This document shows, in pieces, positions 62,460-64,000 of a stretch of DNA of 64,000 bases (position 1 is the stretch's first letter; each line of letters begins with the position of its first letter). The notes beneath the pieces were generated by a model. That model saw only the letters and a list, made by a program, of their open reading frames with translations. It was not told the origin of the DNA and ran no database searches. The position numbers and the translations under genes were made by a program. Source of the DNA: a virus; the IMG/VR virus record IMGVR_UViG_3300023184_000072, positions 1 through 64,000 of that record; one strand, 5' to 3'.

Positions 62460-64000
62460 TTATAATGCTGTTGTTGTTGTTGTTGTAGTACAAGGTGTAG
62501 AATCTTTAATATATGCATTGCTAAGAACTAATGTTGATGCATTCATACATCCTGTTGGTTCTGTACCTCCTCCTGTAACTGTTCCAGATATAGGAGCTCC
62601 ATTACAATCAAATCCTGTCCAAGACCCTGATGGAGAATTTCCTTGTACTAAATAATTAATACAATCTACAACAGTTGTGGTTGTAGTGGTAGTTATACAA
62701 GAAGGGAAGTCAACAATCACACTATTAATAATTTGAACTACAACCCATATACCATCGTAATCAATTTGGTAATATCCATCAAGTCCTGCTAATGTACATC
62801 CAGTAGATCCTGCATAAGCTACATCGCCTAATTCTGGATATTCCTGATTCCAATGTACTATATAAGATGAGGTTATTGTACAACTAGCATCTTGTAAACA
62901 AGCAGCAGCATCACATGCATCAACTAAGAAACTACCTGAATCAGGAATAGTGTTAGTACCATTCACCACTGTACCAGTAAATGGATGAGGGATAGCAGCA
63001 TTACATGTAGTTGATGTAGTAGTTGTAGATGTTGATGATGTTGATGTGCTAGTTGAACTAGAACTAGTAGTTGTTGTTGATGTACAATCAGGACAATAGT
63101 TTTGAACAAATCCTGTACCAAGAGTTGCAATATTTGTTAATTCAGTATATGCATACAATTTAATTTTAATTTGCCAATATTCAAAAAGAGTGTTGCATTC
63201 AAAATTATCTCTTGTCATTAACATAGGATATTGCCAAGTATATAATCCTGTAGGATATATTTTAAGACTAGGTGCAACAATTGTTCCATTATATTCTATT
63301 TGCAATCCTGCAACAGGTGTAACACTAAAAATTTCTACATATTCAATTTCACTCCATAAAATAGTTGGAATAAACATACCAGTAATAATTTGAGGGGAAG
63401 GAAGAGGATATGAGAATGGATAATCTAATACACTACATCCATCTTCTACAGTAGCTTGATATTCTGATGATATATTACGTATTGGAGGAGGAACTGAAGT
63501 GGTAGTAGTAGATGTAGTAGAACTTGATGTACTAGTTGTTGTTGATGTAGAACTAGTTGTAGTAGATGTTGTTACTGGATCACAATGTCCAACACGACAA
63601 TCTACTCCCACTGTAATTAATACAAGTGGATCACTAGCAAATCCTTGAGATCCACAAATTTTTATAACTTCATTAGAGAATATTTCTACAGGACCACTAG
63701 GATCGTTGTTACAATCTATGTAAGTTATTATATGAGTATCAACATCTCTATTGTTAAATGTTAAACATTCACATGGATATAATACTGTTGTTGTAGATGT
63801 TGTAGTTGAACTACTAGTAGATGTTGTTGTAGAAGTGCCACAAGGACCATTTGGTGTTACAATCACTGTACCTGGAACTGTAAGAGGACTATCTGTTACA
63901 ACACAAATATTTGTGTCTCCTGGTAATAATACAACAGCTTCTTGTAAATGTGTAATACAATCAGTAATAATTATACCTACTGCTATATCTCCTGTATTAT
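62460..64000 (-). CDS. Modular Thr/Ser-rich adhesin, 5' end beyond window
   Basis: The open frame runs to the right edge, so at least 513 residues are visible and the start is missing; a GTG at 63866 is not needed as a start. The Cys module (HIITYIDCNNDPSGPVEIFS ... VGVDCRVGHC) resembles the one in the 485-residue gene, and the part upstream (TDCITHLQEAVVLLPGDTNI) is another copy. Long Thr/Ser linkers (STTTSSTSTTTSTSSSTTST) separate beta domains (about 140-235 and 290-360). Codon use is mixed Thr/Ser. It is probably a long tail fibre or decoration protein. Confidence 0.6.
   Translation of the reverse strand, partial: NTGDIAVGIIITDCITHLQEAVVLLPGDTNICVVTDSPLTVPGTVIVTPNGPCGTSTTTSTSSSTTTSTTTVLYPCECLTFNNRDVDTHIITYIDCNNDPSGPVEIFSNEVIKICGSQGFASDPLVLITVGVDCRVGHCDPVTTSTTTSSTSTTTSTSSSTTSTTTTSVPPPIRNISSEYQATVEDGCSVLDYPFSYPLPSPQIITGMFIPTILWSEIEYVEIFSVTPVAGLQIEYNGTIVAPSLKIYPTGLYTWQYPMLMTRDNFECNTLFEYWQIKIKLYAYTELTNIATLGTGFVQNYCPDCTSTTTTSSSSTSTSTSSTSTTTTSTTCNAAIPHPFTGTVVNGTNTIPDSGSFLVDACDAAACLQDASCTITSSYIVHWNQEYPELGDVAYAGSTGCTLAGLDGYYQIDYDGIWVVVQIINSVIVDFPSCITTTTTTTVVDCINYLVQGNSPSGSWTGFDCNGAPISGTVTGGGTEPTGCMNASTLVLSNAYIKDSTPCTTTTTTTAL

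Noticed and set aside
60993-63866. Repeated GT/AC-rich blocks that could be taken for a CRISPR array or a microsatellite.
   Set aside because: The blocks lie in frame in genes and encode Thr/Ser runs with mixed synonymous codons. There are no equal-length spacers and no repeat unit of constant length.

Overview
The window is AT-rich, densely packed double-stranded DNA phage sequence. It is best explained as part of the late (virion, tail and lysis) half of a large crAss-like phage (Crassvirales-type) infecting a Bacteroidota host. The main evidence is a 4222-residue virion protein with the DFDID catalytic motif of crAss-like virion RNA polymerases, flanked by other very large multidomain virion proteins and a coiled-coil cargo-type protein. 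Supporting evidence is the set of tail proteins to the right, promoter elements of the Bacteroidota type (TTTG / TAnnTTTG), and FISUMP and poly-threonine adhesin modules. The standard genetic code fits every gene. I saw no capsid, portal, terminase or replication genes, no tRNAs and no CRISPR. No gene-free stretch exceeds 300 bases; the largest is about 174 bases (60511-60684).

Layout. 1-4543: glycan and auxiliary metabolism cluster. Three genes are on + (glycosyltransferase, methyltransferase, glycosyltransferase) and converge at a hairpin terminator with four on - (glycosyltransferase, compact DegT-type aminotransferase, NeuD/PglD-type acyltransferase, BKACE-type beta-keto acid cleavage enzyme). 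Everything to the right is on the - strand, so transcription there runs right to left. 4557-8969: small, mostly very basic proteins carrying a recurrent IKKAQ(D/N)G motif, plus a Dps/ferritin-like protein. 8987-21142: an array of adhesin or tail-fibre genes built from repeated head modules, poly-Thr linkers and variable ends, with a trypsin-like protease and a further glycosyltransferase. 21145-22867: lysis cassette (XhlA-like protein, small holin candidate, overlapping spanin-like pair, M15 endolysin). 22990-50202: five giant or large virion proteins (1688, 4222, 869, 1349 and 904 residues). Between them they carry RecB-like nuclease, zincin protease, ADP-ribosyltransferase-like, RNA polymerase, DUF6973-like and ParB-like domains. 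50202-60510: tail and connector structural proteins and a calcineurin-type phosphoesterase. 60685-64000: more poly-Thr, Cys-rich adhesins, the last running off the right edge.

How it may work together (inference): the giant proteins are probably carried in the virion and ejected with the DNA. The RNA polymerase would start early transcription, while the protease, ADP-ribosyltransferase-like and nuclease domains would act on the host. The modular adhesins would be interchangeable receptor-binding parts. The phage-encoded glycosyltransferases and sugar enzymes could decorate either the host surface or the Thr-rich linkers. The lysis cassette releases progeny. Thirteen small or partial reading frames, start corrections and regulatory sites not obvious from long open frames are included.
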